A stretch of 64,000 nucleotides of DNA from Lacinutrix himadriensis (GTDB lineage Bacteria; Bacteroidota; Bacteroidia; Flavobacteriales; Flavobacteriaceae): NCBI RefSeq assembly GCF_001418105.1, contig NZ_LIQI01000022.1, forward strand, positions 186,001-250,000, in the 5' to 3' direction. How positions within the stretch are numbered: the first letter of the stretch is position 1; every line of letters begins with the position of its first letter. The notes under the pieces were generated by a model, which worked only from the letters and a program-made list of their open reading frames with translations, was not told where the DNA came from and searched no databases. Both the position numbers and the translations under genes were made by a program. Positions 55,878 to 64,000 of the stretch are shown here, one piece after another.

Positions 55878-56900
55878 CTAAAATAAACCGCCTTGCGTAG
55901 GACCTTTAACTCTTCCTAAATGTTTATAAGCAAGTTCTGTTACTTCTCGTCCGCGAGGAGTTCGCATAATAAATCCTTGCTGAATAAGGAAAGGCTCATA
56001 TACTTCTTCAATAGTTTCGGAGTTTTCACTTACTGCTGTAGCTAATGTGGTGATACCAACTGGTCCTCCTTTAAACTTATCGATTAAAGTAGTAAGTATT
56101 TTATTATCCATTTCATCCAAACCATGTGCATCTACATGCAATGCTTCTAATGCATAACGAGCAATTTTAATATCTATGCTACCGTTTCCTTTTATTTGGG
56201 CGAAATCACGAACGCGACGCAGTAATGCATTGGCTATTCTAGGTGTTCCTCTACTTCGGCCTGCAATTTCTATTGCAGATTCCATAGAAATTGGCACTTC
56301 TAGTATTTCGGCACTACGCTGTACTATGGACGTTAATAATTCTGTGTTATAATATTGTAGTCTACTTTGTATACCAAAACGCGCTCGCATTGGAGCTGTT
56401 AGTAATCCAGAACGTGTGGTTGCACCAATTAAGGTAAACGGATTTAGATTTAACTGTACCGTTCTTGCGTTTGGTCCAGACTCAATCATGATGTCAATCT
56501 TAAAATCTTCCATTGCAGAATACAGGTATTCTTCTACAATTGGACTTAAGCGATGTATTTCATCTATAAATAAAACATCGCGTTCTTCTAGATTGGTAAG
56601 TAGTCCTGCTAAGTCTCCTGGTTTATCTAAAACAGGTCCGGAAGTAACTTTAATTCCAACTTCCAACTCGTTGGCTAGAATATTAGCTAAGGTTGTTTTC
56701 CCTAATCCTGGAGGTCCATGAAAAAGTGTATGATCTAATGCTTCACCACGACCGTTTGCAGCTTGAACAAAAATCTGAAGATTCTCTAATACTTGTTCTT
56801 GCCCCGTAAAATCGTCAAAGGATAATGGTCTTAACTTTTTTTCGACATCTAATTCTCCTGGTGAAAAATTATCGTCTGTTGGATCTAGGTTTTCGTTCAT
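55878..56900 (-). CDS. ruvB: Holliday junction branch migration helicase RuvB
   Basis: An AAA+ motor that drives branch migration with RuvA. The N-terminal [15 protein letters not shown] is followed by Walker [10 protein letters not shown] (residues 62-70), Walker B LFIDEIHR and sensor 1 LIGATTRSG, and then the C-terminal winged-helix with [17 protein letters not shown]. The length of 340 aa is typical. It is monocistronic, separated by hairpin repeats from the oxidase operon upstream. Confidence 0.96.
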   Translation of the reverse strand: MNENLDPTDDNFSPGELDVEKKLRPLSFDDFTGQEQVLENLQIFVQAANGRGEALDHTLFHGPPGLGKTTLANILANELEVGIKVTSGPVLDKPGDLAGLLTNLEERDVLFIDEIHRLSPIVEEYLYSAMEDFKIDIMIESGPNARTVQLNLNPFTLIGATTRSGLLTAPMRARFGIQSRLQYYNTELLTSIVQRSAEILEVPISMESAIEIAGRSRGTPRIANALLRRVRDFAQIKGNGSIDIKIARYALEALHVDAHGLDEMDNKILTTLIDKFKGGPVGITTLATAVSENSETIEEVYEPFLIQQGFIMRTPRGREVTELAYKHLGRVKGPTQGGLF

Positions 56901-56902
56901 GC

Positions 56903-56926
56903 TTACTTTCCACGAAAGTGGTAATC
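56903..56926. repeat. Dispersed intergenic hairpin repeat, ACTTTC type
   Basis: ACTTTC (56905-56910), loop CAC, GAAAGT (56914-56919). On the minus strand it reads GATTACCACTTTCGTGGAAA, the same architecture as the other hairpins. Confidence 0.5.
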
Positions 56927-56946
56927 TAGTATTGGTTATATATTAA

Positions 56947-56975
56947 AGATTCTGAAACCAGTTCAGAATGACAAA
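56947..56975. repeat. Dispersed intergenic hairpin repeat, CTGAA type
   Basis: ATTCTGAA (56949-56956), loop ACCAG, TTCAGAAT (56962-56969), preceded by AG and followed by GACA: a clear member of the hairpin family, in the ruvB leader. Confidence 0.6.
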
Positions 56976-56997
56976 GAAGTCTAAACAAATATAATGA

Positions 56998-57036
56998 AAA
57001 AGACCTTTGGAATATTATATATATCCAAAGGTCTTT
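56998..57036 (-). terminator. Terminator at the end of the ACIII-caa3 operon
   Basis: A 13-bp stem (about 56998-57011 with 57024-57036, AAGACCTTTGGA/TCCAAAGGTCTT) followed by T on the minus strand, downstream of coxA. Confidence 0.85.
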
Positions 57037-57075
57037 TATTAATTGTTATGATGTTCCTGATTATACAGGTATATC

Positions 57076-58869
57076 TTAATGTTGAAGTTCTTCTTCACCT
57101 TCTTTTAAAGGAACGTTTTGAGGAATAAAATCTACATCATGTCCTGGTTTAGAATAGTCATAAGACCATCTGTATACATGAGGAATATCTCCTATCCAGT
57201 TACCATGAACATGTTTTACCTCTGTAGTCCATTCAAGAGTAGTTGCTCTCCAAGGGTTTTTCTCTGCTTTCTTACCAAAGAACATACTGCTAAAGAAGTT
57301 ATATAAGTAAATCAATTGTACTGCTCCACCAATTAATGCAAAAATCGTAATAATTACATTTGTATTTGCTAAATCGTCAAATAATGGAAAGTTTGAGTTT
57401 GTATAATAACGTCTCGGTAAACCAGCCATTCCAATAAAGTGCATTGGAAAAAATACTCCATAAGCACATATTGCAGTGATCCAGAAGTGGATATAACCAA
57501 GGTTTTTATTTAGCATTCTACCAAACATTTTTGGATACCAATGGTAAATTCCAGCGAACATTCCGTAAAGAGCAGATATACCCATTACTAAGTGGAAATG
57601 CGCAATTACAAAATATGTATCGTGTACGTTAATATCTAATGCTGAATCTCCAAGAATAATTCCTGTTAAACCTCCAGTAATGAATGTAGAAACGAATCCA
57701 ATAGAAAACAGCATGGCTGGATTCATCTGAATGTTACCCTTCCAAATAGTAGTTATCCAGTTAAATGCTTTTACAGCAGAAGGAATTGCAATTAATAAAG
57801 TTGTGAATGTAAATACAGAACCTAAGAATGGATTCATTCCTGAGATAAACATATGGTGACCCCAAACGATTGTTGAAAGGAATGCAATTGCTAAAATGGA
57901 AGCAATCATTGCACGGTAACCAAAAATTGGTTTACGTGAATTAGTTGCCATAATTTCAGAAACTAACCCCATTGCTGGTAAGATTACAATATATACCTCT
58001 GGATGCCCAAGGAACCAGAATAAGTGTTCGAATAATACTGGTGAACCACCTTGATAGTGCAATACTTCACCTTGAATAAATATATCGGATAAGAAGAACG
58101 ATGTACCAAAACTTCTATCCATTATTAATAATAGTGCCGCAGATAATAATACCGGGAAAGATACAACACCAATTACTGCTGTTATAAAAAAGGCCCAAAT
58201 AGTTAAAGGTAGTCTAGTCATAGACATTCCTTTTGTACGTAGGTTGATTACTGTAACGATGTAATTTAAAGATCCTAATAAAGAAGAAGCAATAAATATA
58301 GCCATAGATACTAACCATAAAGTCATTCCCATACCTGAACCACCTTGCGCCATTGGTAATGCACTTAATGGCGGATAGATTGTCCATCCTGCTGCTGCTG
58401 GTCCTGCTTCCACAAAAATGGAACCTAACATAATCACACAAGAGATGAAAAACAACCAATAGGATACCATGTTTAAGAACCCGGAAGCCATATCTCGTGC
58501 ACCAATTTGCAACGGAATTAATAAGTTACTAAATGTACCACTTAATCCTGCTGTTAATACAAAGAATACCATGATGGTACCATGAATAGTTACTAATGCA
58601 AGATAAATATCTGCATCCATAACTCCTCCTGGAGCCCATTTACCTAATAATGCTTCAAAAATTACATTTGGCTCTTCTGGCCATGCAATTTGCATACGAA
58701 ACATAAGAGACATGATTACTCCAATAACTCCCATGATTGTACCAGTAACTAAATACTGTTTTGCAATCATTTTGTGATCTTGGCTAAATATATATTTAGT
58801 TACAAAAGTTTCTTTATGGTGATGCTCTTCGTGTGCTTCGTGATCGTGTGTATCTGCGTGTGCTGACAT
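57076..58869 (-). CDS. coxA: Cytochrome c oxidase subunit I (caa3-type)
   Basis: The catalytic 12-helix core (597 aa) of the haem-copper oxidase. Haem a and a3-CuB ligands are visible in HGTIMVFFVL (helix II), the CuB and Tyr-His cross-link region LFWFLGHPEVYIVILPAMG, the GHHMFISGMNP segment and IAHFHLVMG (helix X). A His-rich start (HADTHDHEAHEEHHH) is common in the phylum. It is the last gene of the operon, 28 bp from coxB, and has a terminator. Confidence 0.97.
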   Translation of the reverse strand: MSAHADTHDHEAHEEHHHKETFVTKYIFSQDHKMIAKQYLVTGTIMGVIGVIMSLMFRMQIAWPEEPNVIFEALLGKWAPGGVMDADIYLALVTIHGTIMVFFVLTAGLSGTFSNLLIPLQIGARDMASGFLNMVSYWLFFISCVIMLGSIFVEAGPAAAGWTIYPPLSALPMAQGGSGMGMTLWLVSMAIFIASSLLGSLNYIVTVINLRTKGMSMTRLPLTIWAFFITAVIGVVSFPVLLSAALLLIMDRSFGTSFFLSDIFIQGEVLHYQGGSPVLFEHLFWFLGHPEVYIVILPAMGLVSEIMATNSRKPIFGYRAMIASILAIAFLSTIVWGHHMFISGMNPFLGSVFTFTTLLIAIPSAVKAFNWITTIWKGNIQMNPAMLFSIGFVSTFITGGLTGIILGDSALDINVHDTYFVIAHFHLVMGISALYGMFAGIYHWYPKMFGRMLNKNLGYIHFWITAICAYGVFFPMHFIGMAGLPRRYYTNSNFPLFDDLANTNVIITIFALIGGAVQLIYLYNFFSSMFFGKKAEKNPWRATTLEWTTEVKHVHGNWIGDIPHVYRWSYDYSKPGHDVDFIPQNVPLKEGEEELQH

Positions 58870-58897
58870 AATTTAATATTCTTTTGTCTTATTAAAT

Positions 58898-59965
58898 TTA
58901 GTTAATTAGTGAGTTTTTGAAAGCTTTTTGTTCTTTCATCCAAGCGTCATACTCTTCTTGAGTTTCCACAATAATTTTCATTTGCATGTTGTAATGTGAT
59001 TTTCCACAAATCTTATTACATAATAACAAATAATCAAAATCATATCTTTCTAGAGCTTCTTCTCCTTTAGCAATTAACTTCTTGCTTTTTTCTACTCTAA
59101 TGTTATTAATATTTGCAACCTTATCAATCATATCCGGATTTTGGCGCATATCTGCAGTGGTTACTGTTGGTGTAAATCCAAATTGTGTTATCATACCAGG
59201 AACACAGTTCATTTGTGCTCTAAAGTGAGGCATGTAAGCAGAGTGTAATACATCTTGAGAACGCATTTTAAACAATACAGTACGACCAACTGGTAAATGC
59301 AGTTCAGATGTTATTACATCATCTTGAGCATTTGGATCTGCTTCGTCTAGACCTAAAATATTAGCTCTGTCGATATCGATCAAACGAACATTTGCTTTTC
59401 CTAAGGTATTATCTGCACCACCATATCTAGCTTTCCAGTTAAACTGTTGTGCATATAATTCAACTACTAAAGGATCATCATCTTCATTTACATTCATTAT
59501 ATCTGACCAAGTGAACAATCCGTAGATTATTAAACCAGCTAAAACGATAACAGGAATGATTGTCCAGATAAACTCTAATGTGTTATTATCTGCAAAAAAT
59601 AATGCCTTCTTTCCTTTTTCACCTTTGTACTTGTATGCAAAGTAGTGTAAAAGAAATTGTGTAATGGTTTGCACTATAAAAATAAGTACCATGGAGATCA
59701 TCATCAAATTATCTACTTCAGGACCATGTGCTGATGCCGAATTAGACATTAAAGGTAAATCACCTAATTCTACAACACTCCAAATAGTTATTAAATAAAT
59801 GAAGGCTAAGAAACCTATCATTAAATAACCGTTTAAGGTATTATCTTTATCTGTTGCAACCTGGCTATTTGATGTACCTACTTGAGCTAAATCAAATATT
59901 TTAACCATTTGCCAAATGGCAATTGCTATAAATACTAAAACTAAAATTGTTAATAAAGCAGTCAT
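58898..59965 (-). CDS. coxB: Cytochrome c oxidase subunit II
   Basis: A 355-aa subunit with an N-terminal signal/membrane segment, two more helices, and a periplasmic CuA cupredoxin domain. The CuA ligands are seen in DVLHSAYMPHFRAQMNCVPG and LLCNKICGKSHYNMQM. The binding motif is CNKIC, with Lys where many homologues have Glu (CxExC), which is a backbone ligand in other oxidases and so still compatible with CuA. There is no C-terminal cytochrome c domain: electrons come from the ACIII cytochrome. Confidence 0.95.
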   Translation of the reverse strand: MTALLTILVLVFIAIAIWQMVKIFDLAQVGTSNSQVATDKDNTLNGYLMIGFLAFIYLITIWSVVELGDLPLMSNSASAHGPEVDNLMMISMVLIFIVQTITQFLLHYFAYKYKGEKGKKALFFADNNTLEFIWTIIPVIVLAGLIIYGLFTWSDIMNVNEDDDPLVVELYAQQFNWKARYGGADNTLGKANVRLIDIDRANILGLDEADPNAQDDVITSELHLPVGRTVLFKMRSQDVLHSAYMPHFRAQMNCVPGMITQFGFTPTVTTADMRQNPDMIDKVANINNIRVEKSKKLIAKGEEALERYDFDYLLLCNKICGKSHYNMQMKIIVETQEEYDAWMKEQKAFKNSLIN

Positions 59966-59994
59966 TGTTGTCTATCGTCTTTATTTATATCTTA

Positions 59995-61374
59995 TTAATA
60001 ATGGAAATGTTCACTTTCTTTTACAAAAGGATTACGTTTTGCTAATAACGGTGCTTTTGTTAAAGCATTAAATACTACATATATGAATAATCCTGCGAAT
60101 AATAATACTGCGCTTATTTCAGGAATTCCTATAAACCATCTATCACCTACAGTTGCTGGCATAATCATATTGAAAACATCTACATAGTGTCCTATTAAGA
60201 TAACAATACCTGCCATAACTACAAACCAAGGAATACGTTTATAATCACTATTCATTAATACTAAGAATGGGAATACTAAATTTAATACTAACATTCCAAA
60301 GAATGGTAATCTATAGTCTTCAATTCTAGTTATAAAGTATGTTACTTCTTCCGGTATATTAGCGTACCAGATTAACATGAATTGTGAGAACCATAAGTAT
60401 GCCCAGAAAATACTAAACCCAAACATGAATTTAGCTAAATCATGTAAATGACTATCATTTACTAATTCTAAGTACCCTTTAGATTTTAAGTATAGAGAAA
60501 TGAATGCGATTACAGTAATACCGCAAACCATCATTCCAGCTAATACATACCAACCAAATAATGTAGAGAACCAGTGTGGATCTACACTCATAATCCAATC
60601 CCAAGACATCATAGATTCTGTGTATAAAAAGAACACTAAAAATGCTGCTGAAATACGGAAAGTCTTTTTAAAGTTTTTATCATCTGTTGCATTATCCTGA
60701 GCGATAGAAAATTTACGAGAAAACTGTCTATATAAAACCCAACCTCCAATAAAGATTAAACCTCTAATTGCAAATCCCCAAGTATTTAACCATCCAGATT
60801 TTCCTTGTATTAATTTATCATGCGCTACTACTTCTGGATCCATCCAAACAAAAATATTGTAATGACCAATGGTACCGGAAGCGACAGCAATTGCTAATAC
60901 AATTAAAGCACCAGGAAGTAAATATGCTGTGATACCTTCCATTACTCTAAATAAAACAGGAGACCAACCAGATTGGGAAGCCCATTGTACTGCATAAAAA
61001 GCTAAAACTCCAAGTGCAATCATCATAAAGAAGAATGCCGCTACATATAATGCAGCCCAAGGTCTATTTGCAATTTGATGTTGTACATGTTCTACATGTT
61101 TTTTATGTTCGTCTACATGTGCAACTGTTTCTGTTCCATGCGAATTCTCTGCATGTGCATTTTCTGTTGCATGTGTATCATGTGCGTTTTCTGTTACTGC
61201 AGCATGTGCAGCTTCTTCGCCATGACCACCTCCATGATGTGCTTCTTCCGCTAATATGGCTTCAACGTCTTCAAAGGATTTATGAGATGTCATAAAACCA
61301 TATCCAACTCCTAATAACCCTAAAATCATTAGTGCGAAAGAAAATGTCTTTAATTTATTTGAGAATGTGTACAT
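59995..61374 (-). CDS. actF: Alternative complex III subunit ActF (membrane quinol:cytochrome c oxidoreductase subunit)
   Basis: A 459-aa integral membrane protein of the NrfD/ActF type with about ten helices. Its N-terminal region (residues 40-105) is an unusual His/Glu/Ala-rich stretch, with HHGGGHGEE and repeated AENxH/TENAH units, suggesting a metal-binding or flexible loop between helices 1 and 2. ACIII takes electrons from menaquinol to cytochrome c, replacing the bc1 complex. It lies between actE and coxB. Confidence 0.9.
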   Translation of the reverse strand: MYTFSNKLKTFSFALMILGLLGVGYGFMTSHKSFEDVEAILAEEAHHGGGHGEEAAHAAVTENAHDTHATENAHAENSHGTETVAHVDEHKKHVEHVQHQIANRPWAALYVAAFFFMMIALGVLAFYAVQWASQSGWSPVLFRVMEGITAYLLPGALIVLAIAVASGTIGHYNIFVWMDPEVVAHDKLIQGKSGWLNTWGFAIRGLIFIGGWVLYRQFSRKFSIAQDNATDDKNFKKTFRISAAFLVFFLYTESMMSWDWIMSVDPHWFSTLFGWYVLAGMMVCGITVIAFISLYLKSKGYLELVNDSHLHDLAKFMFGFSIFWAYLWFSQFMLIWYANIPEEVTYFITRIEDYRLPFFGMLVLNLVFPFLVLMNSDYKRIPWFVVMAGIVILIGHYVDVFNMIMPATVGDRWFIGIPEISAVLLFAGLFIYVVFNALTKAPLLAKRNPFVKESEHFHY

Positions 61375-61399
61375 ATCTATATATAAACTTTATCTAATC

Positions 61400-61957
61400 T
61401 TATTTTTCTAAATCAGCTTTCAACGTTAAAACATAAGCAACTACTTGCCAGCGTTCTTCTTCGTTAAGTTGGTTTGCGTAAGAACCCATTGCATTTTTAC
61501 CATAATAAATAGTATGGTAAATACTTCCTGCATTGATAGCTCTTCCTGCATCGTCATAACTTGGTATACCTAGTATTTTTTCACGTTTTACTAAGTTCCC
61601 TTGACCGTTACCTTTATTACCATGGCAAATCCCACAATAAATGTTGTATAAGTCTTTTGCTTTATCTTCGTCATATTGACCAGCTGCCAACGGACTTACT
61701 AAATTTGCTTTTGCTTCTTCGTAACCCGCAGTAGTATTTGCTATTTCAAAAGGAGTATATCCTCTAGGTATAGTTCCTTCTACTGGTAATTGTGCTTCTA
61801 CTCCATTTGCAAAGGCAGTAGATTCGCCATACGCCTCATAAGGTACAGGTTCATACATGTTAGGCATGAATTGATAGTTAGGTCTAGAATCTTTTTTACA
61901 AGATACTATTGAACTTACTACAAGTACGAATACAAATATTTTTATTAAATGCTTCAT
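61400..61957 (-). CDS. actE: Alternative complex III monohaem cytochrome c lipoprotein ActE
   Basis: If started at ATG 61957 (MKHLIKIFVFVLVVSSIVSC) this is a 185-aa lipoprotein with the lipid Cys at residue 20. Starts eight codons upstream overlap actD and displace the signal, so this one is preferred. The haem c motif is CGICHG and a Met ligand lies in NAMGSYANQLN. It is the monohaem electron carrier of ACIII facing the oxidase, one base after actD ends. Confidence 0.92.
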   Translation of the reverse strand: MKHLIKIFVFVLVVSSIVSCKKDSRPNYQFMPNMYEPVPYEAYGESTAFANGVEAQLPVEGTIPRGYTPFEIANTTAGYEEAKANLVSPLAAGQYDEDKAKDLYNIYCGICHGNKGNGQGNLVKREKILGIPSYDDAGRAINAGSIYHTIYYGKNAMGSYANQLNEEERWQVVAYVLTLKADLEK

Positions 61958-61958
61958 A

Positions 61959-62495
61959 TTAATGTTCATCTTCTTTATCAATAATATTTACTTCTACAGC
62001 TCCTGTTGTATTTAACAAGGTTGTTAGTTCCTTTTCATTCCCATGAACAGCAATTTCCATTAAAAAATGATCATCTGTTGTTCTAGGATCTGGATTTTCT
62101 GCTTTTTTAAATGGCCACATTCTACTACGTAAATAAAATGTAATTACCATTAAGTGTGCTGCAAAGAATACCGTTAACTCAAACATAATTGGCACGAATG
62201 CTGGCATGTTTTCAATATAGCTAAAACTTGGTTTTCCACCAATATTTTGTGGCCAGTCTTCAATCATAATGAAATTCATCATTAAGGTTGCTACTGCTAA
62301 ACCAACACATCCATACATGAAGGATGCAATTGCTATTCTTGTTGGAGCTAATCCCATTGCCTTGTCTAGTCCGTGAACTGGAAAAGGGGTATATATTTCT
62401 TCAATGTGATACCTTTCGGCTTTAACGGCCTTTACGGCATTCATTAACACATCGTCGTCTGTATAAATAGCGTGAATTACTTTTGAAGCTTCCAT
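61959..62495 (-). CDS. actD: DUF3341 membrane protein, ACIII subunit ActD
   Basis: A 178-aa protein with two membrane helices (about 55-75 and 102-122) and the DUF3341 start (VIHAIYTDDDVLMNAVKAVK...YHIEEIYTPFPVHGLDKAMG). ActD is a structural subunit of the alternative complex III. It is located between actC and actE, with almost no spacing on either side, which fits one transcript. Confidence 0.93.
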   Translation of the reverse strand: MEASKVIHAIYTDDDVLMNAVKAVKAERYHIEEIYTPFPVHGLDKAMGLAPTRIAIASFMYGCVGLAVATLMMNFIMIEDWPQNIGGKPSFSYIENMPAFVPIMFELTVFFAAHLMVITFYLRSRMWPFKKAENPDPRTTDDHFLMEIAVHGNEKELTTLLNTTGAVEVNIIDKEDEH

Positions 62496-62504
62496 ATGCT
62501 ACTT

Positions 62505-64000
62505 TTAGTTTATTAGTTGTTTAGCTTGTCCTGCCCAATCGTCGCGTTCTGCTCTTCCTGGGAATGATTCTGTAATAGAATCTAACAAGTCATATTCATT
62601 TTTAGTCATCTTACTTACTTGTAAGAACGTATAAATACCAATGCTATTTAATACTTCTTCCATTTTTGGTCCAACACCATTAATCTTTTTAAGATCATCT
62701 GCTGTTTGTGTATTCGGATCAAAAGTTCCTATAGTACCCAAAAGGTTTGTTACTCTACTTGAATTATCTTCAGCTGAAGTATCTACTACTTTCTTTACTT
62801 TAGGTTTAGAAGCTGTAACTGGTTTTTCAGATGTTCTAGAATCTGCTCCTGTTCCAACTAGGCTATCTCCTCTTTCTCTAATTTTCTTATAACGTTCACC
62901 AGAAGATTTTAAAATTGTTTTAACCTCTGCTTGTGCAATTACTGGGAAAGTTCTTGAGTATAATAAGAATAATACAAAGAAGAACCCTATAGTACCAATG
63001 AATATTCCTATATCTACAAATGTAGGAGAGAACATTGTCCATGATGATGGTAAGTAATCTCTATGTAATGATGTTACAATAATTACGAAACGTTCAAACC
63101 ACATACCAATGTTTACCACAATAGATATAAAGAATGAGAACATAATACTTGTTCTTAGTTTTTTAAACCACATGAACTGCGGAGAAATAACATTACATGT
63201 CATCATTGACCAATATGCCCACCAGTAAGGTCCTGTTGCTCTATTTAAGAATGCAAATTGTTCATATTCAACACCAGAATACCAAGCAATAAATAACTCT
63301 GTTATATATGCTACACCAACAATAGAACCTGTAATCATAATTACAATGTTCATTAACTCGATATGTTGTACTGTAATATAGTCTTCAAGGTTACATACTT
63401 TTCTCATAATAATAAGAAGTGTATTTACCATTGCGAATCCTGAGAATACTGCTCCTGCAACAAAGTAAGGAGGAAAAATAGTAGTATGCCAACCTGGAAT
63501 AACAGATGTTGCGAAATCAAAAGATACAATCGTGTGTACAGAAAGTACTAAAGGAGTTGCTAAACCAGCAAGTACTAAAGATACTTCTTCAAAACGTTGC
63601 CAATCTTTTGCACGTCCAGACCAACCAAAACTTAGTAAAGCATAGATCTTCTTTTGAAAAGGTCTTGTTGCTCTATCTCTAATCATTGCGAAATCTGGTA
63701 ATAAACCTGTCCACCAGAAAACTAACGATACAGATAAATACGTAGAAATTGCAAATACATCCCAAAGTAATGGGGAGTTAAAGTTTACCCATAGAGATCC
63801 AAATTGATTTGGTATTGGTAATACCCAATATCCTAACCATGGTCTTCCCATGTGTATAATTGGAAATAATCCTGCTTGAACCACTGAGAAAATTGTCATT
63901 GCTTCTGCAGAACGGTTAATTGCCATTCTCCATTTTTGACGGAAAAGTAGTAGTACTGCAGAAATAAGTGTTCCTGCGTGACCGATACCTACCCACCAAA
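62505..64000 (-). CDS. actC: Alternative complex III quinol-binding membrane subunit ActC (NrfD/PsrC type), partial at the 5' end
   Basis: The frame is open to base 64000, about 497 visible residues (the first part is outside). The NrfD-type membrane domain covers the first about 390 residues with about ten helices, including [20 protein letters not shown] at the window edge and [14 protein letters not shown]. It binds menaquinol. After a Lys/Ser linker, the last about 80 residues form a helix-hairpin-helix-type domain ([20 protein letters not shown]), a fusion seen in Bacteroidota. It is two genes upstream of actE in the operon. Confidence 0.93.
   Translation of the reverse strand, partial: WWVGIGHAGTLISAVLLLFRQKWRMAINRSAEAMTIFSVVQAGLFPIIHMGRPWLGYWVLPIPNQFGSLWVNFNSPLLWDVFAISTYLSVSLVFWWTGLLPDFAMIRDRATRPFQKKIYALLSFGWSGRAKDWQRFEEVSLVLAGLATPLVLSVHTIVSFDFATSVIPGWHTTIFPPYFVAGAVFSGFAMVNTLLIIMRKVCNLEDYITVQHIELMNIVIMITGSIVGVAYITELFIAWYSGVEYEQFAFLNRATGPYWWAYWSMMTCNVISPQFMWFKKLRTSIMFSFFISIVVNIGMWFERFVIIVTSLHRDYLPSSWTMFSPTFVDIGIFIGTIGFFFVLFLLYSRTFPVIAQAEVKTILKSSGERYKKIRERGDSLVGTGADSRTSEKPVTASKPKVKKVVDTSAEDNSSRVTNLLGTIGTFDPNTQTADDLKKINGVGPKMEEVLNSIGIYTFLQVSKMTKNEYDLLDSITESFPGRAERDDWAGQAKQLIN

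Noticed and set aside
1-64000. CRISPR array, tRNA/rRNA genes, IS element, prophage, riboswitch
   Set aside because: I looked for regular spacers, transposase or integrase motifs, tRNA-like arms with CCA ends and known aptamer cores, and saw none.

Overview
The window comes from a low-GC member of the Bacteroidota, almost certainly a marine or aquatic Flavobacteriaceae. The evidence is the type IX secretion and gliding gene sprA, a PorP/SprF protein, a RemB-like protein, DUF6089 next to uppS-bamA, TonB proteins with the C-terminal PGC/Cys pattern, an alternative complex III operon joined to a caa3-type oxidase, and TAnnTTTG-type promoter boxes. Genus cannot be fixed from sequence alone. I saw no rRNA, tRNA, CRISPR array, prophage or transposase.

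Layout. 1-8730 is an envelope and housekeeping block: the 5' part of pdxJ on the minus strand, then on the plus strand a CBS protein, nadK, a DUF6089 barrel, uppS, bamA, two OmpH/Skp chaperones and murI. 8731-18080 holds a gamma-carbonic-anhydrase-like protein, a LytTR regulator with its TPR histidine kinase, a vWA lipoprotein, a PorP/SprF protein, a NifU-type scaffold, dodecin, DUF1304 and MscS. 18100-26126 (minus) is a MacB/FtsX-type export operon: ATPase, two permeases, two HlyD adaptors and TolC, ending with tsaB. The second permease is frameshifted. 26263-31801 (minus) is a haem-copper oxidase accessory block: ctaB, two cox3 genes, cox4, SCO, DUF420 and small membrane proteins.

31938-46916 (minus) contains a frameshifted remB-like gene, two tonB genes, vanZ, gcvH, sprA (2414 aa), ruvA and a malic enzyme. 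47113-53482 is a hypothetical-rich accessory island: lipoproteins, secreted proteins of unknown function, a TraB/GumN-like lipoprotein and its broken paralogue, a CPBP intramembrane protease, an orphan Cys-rich coding tail, and a decayed copy of the 3' end of queG. 53483-56900 has queG, a cytochrome P450 and ruvB. 57076-64000 (minus) is the respiratory operon actC-D-E-F-coxB-coxA, with actC cut by the window edge.

How the genes fit together. Outer-membrane biogenesis genes (bamA, skp, uppS) and T9SS/gliding genes (sprA, porP/sprF, remB) point to a surface-active, probably gliding cell. ACIII plus caa3 oxidase, with ctaB and SCO for haem A and CuA assembly, form the aerobic electron-transport chain. 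The parts most worth a second look are two clean frameshifts (MacB-like permease and RemB-like protein), the duplicated and decayed TraB-like/CPBP/Cys-rich island, and a family of short intergenic hairpins scattered through the window.
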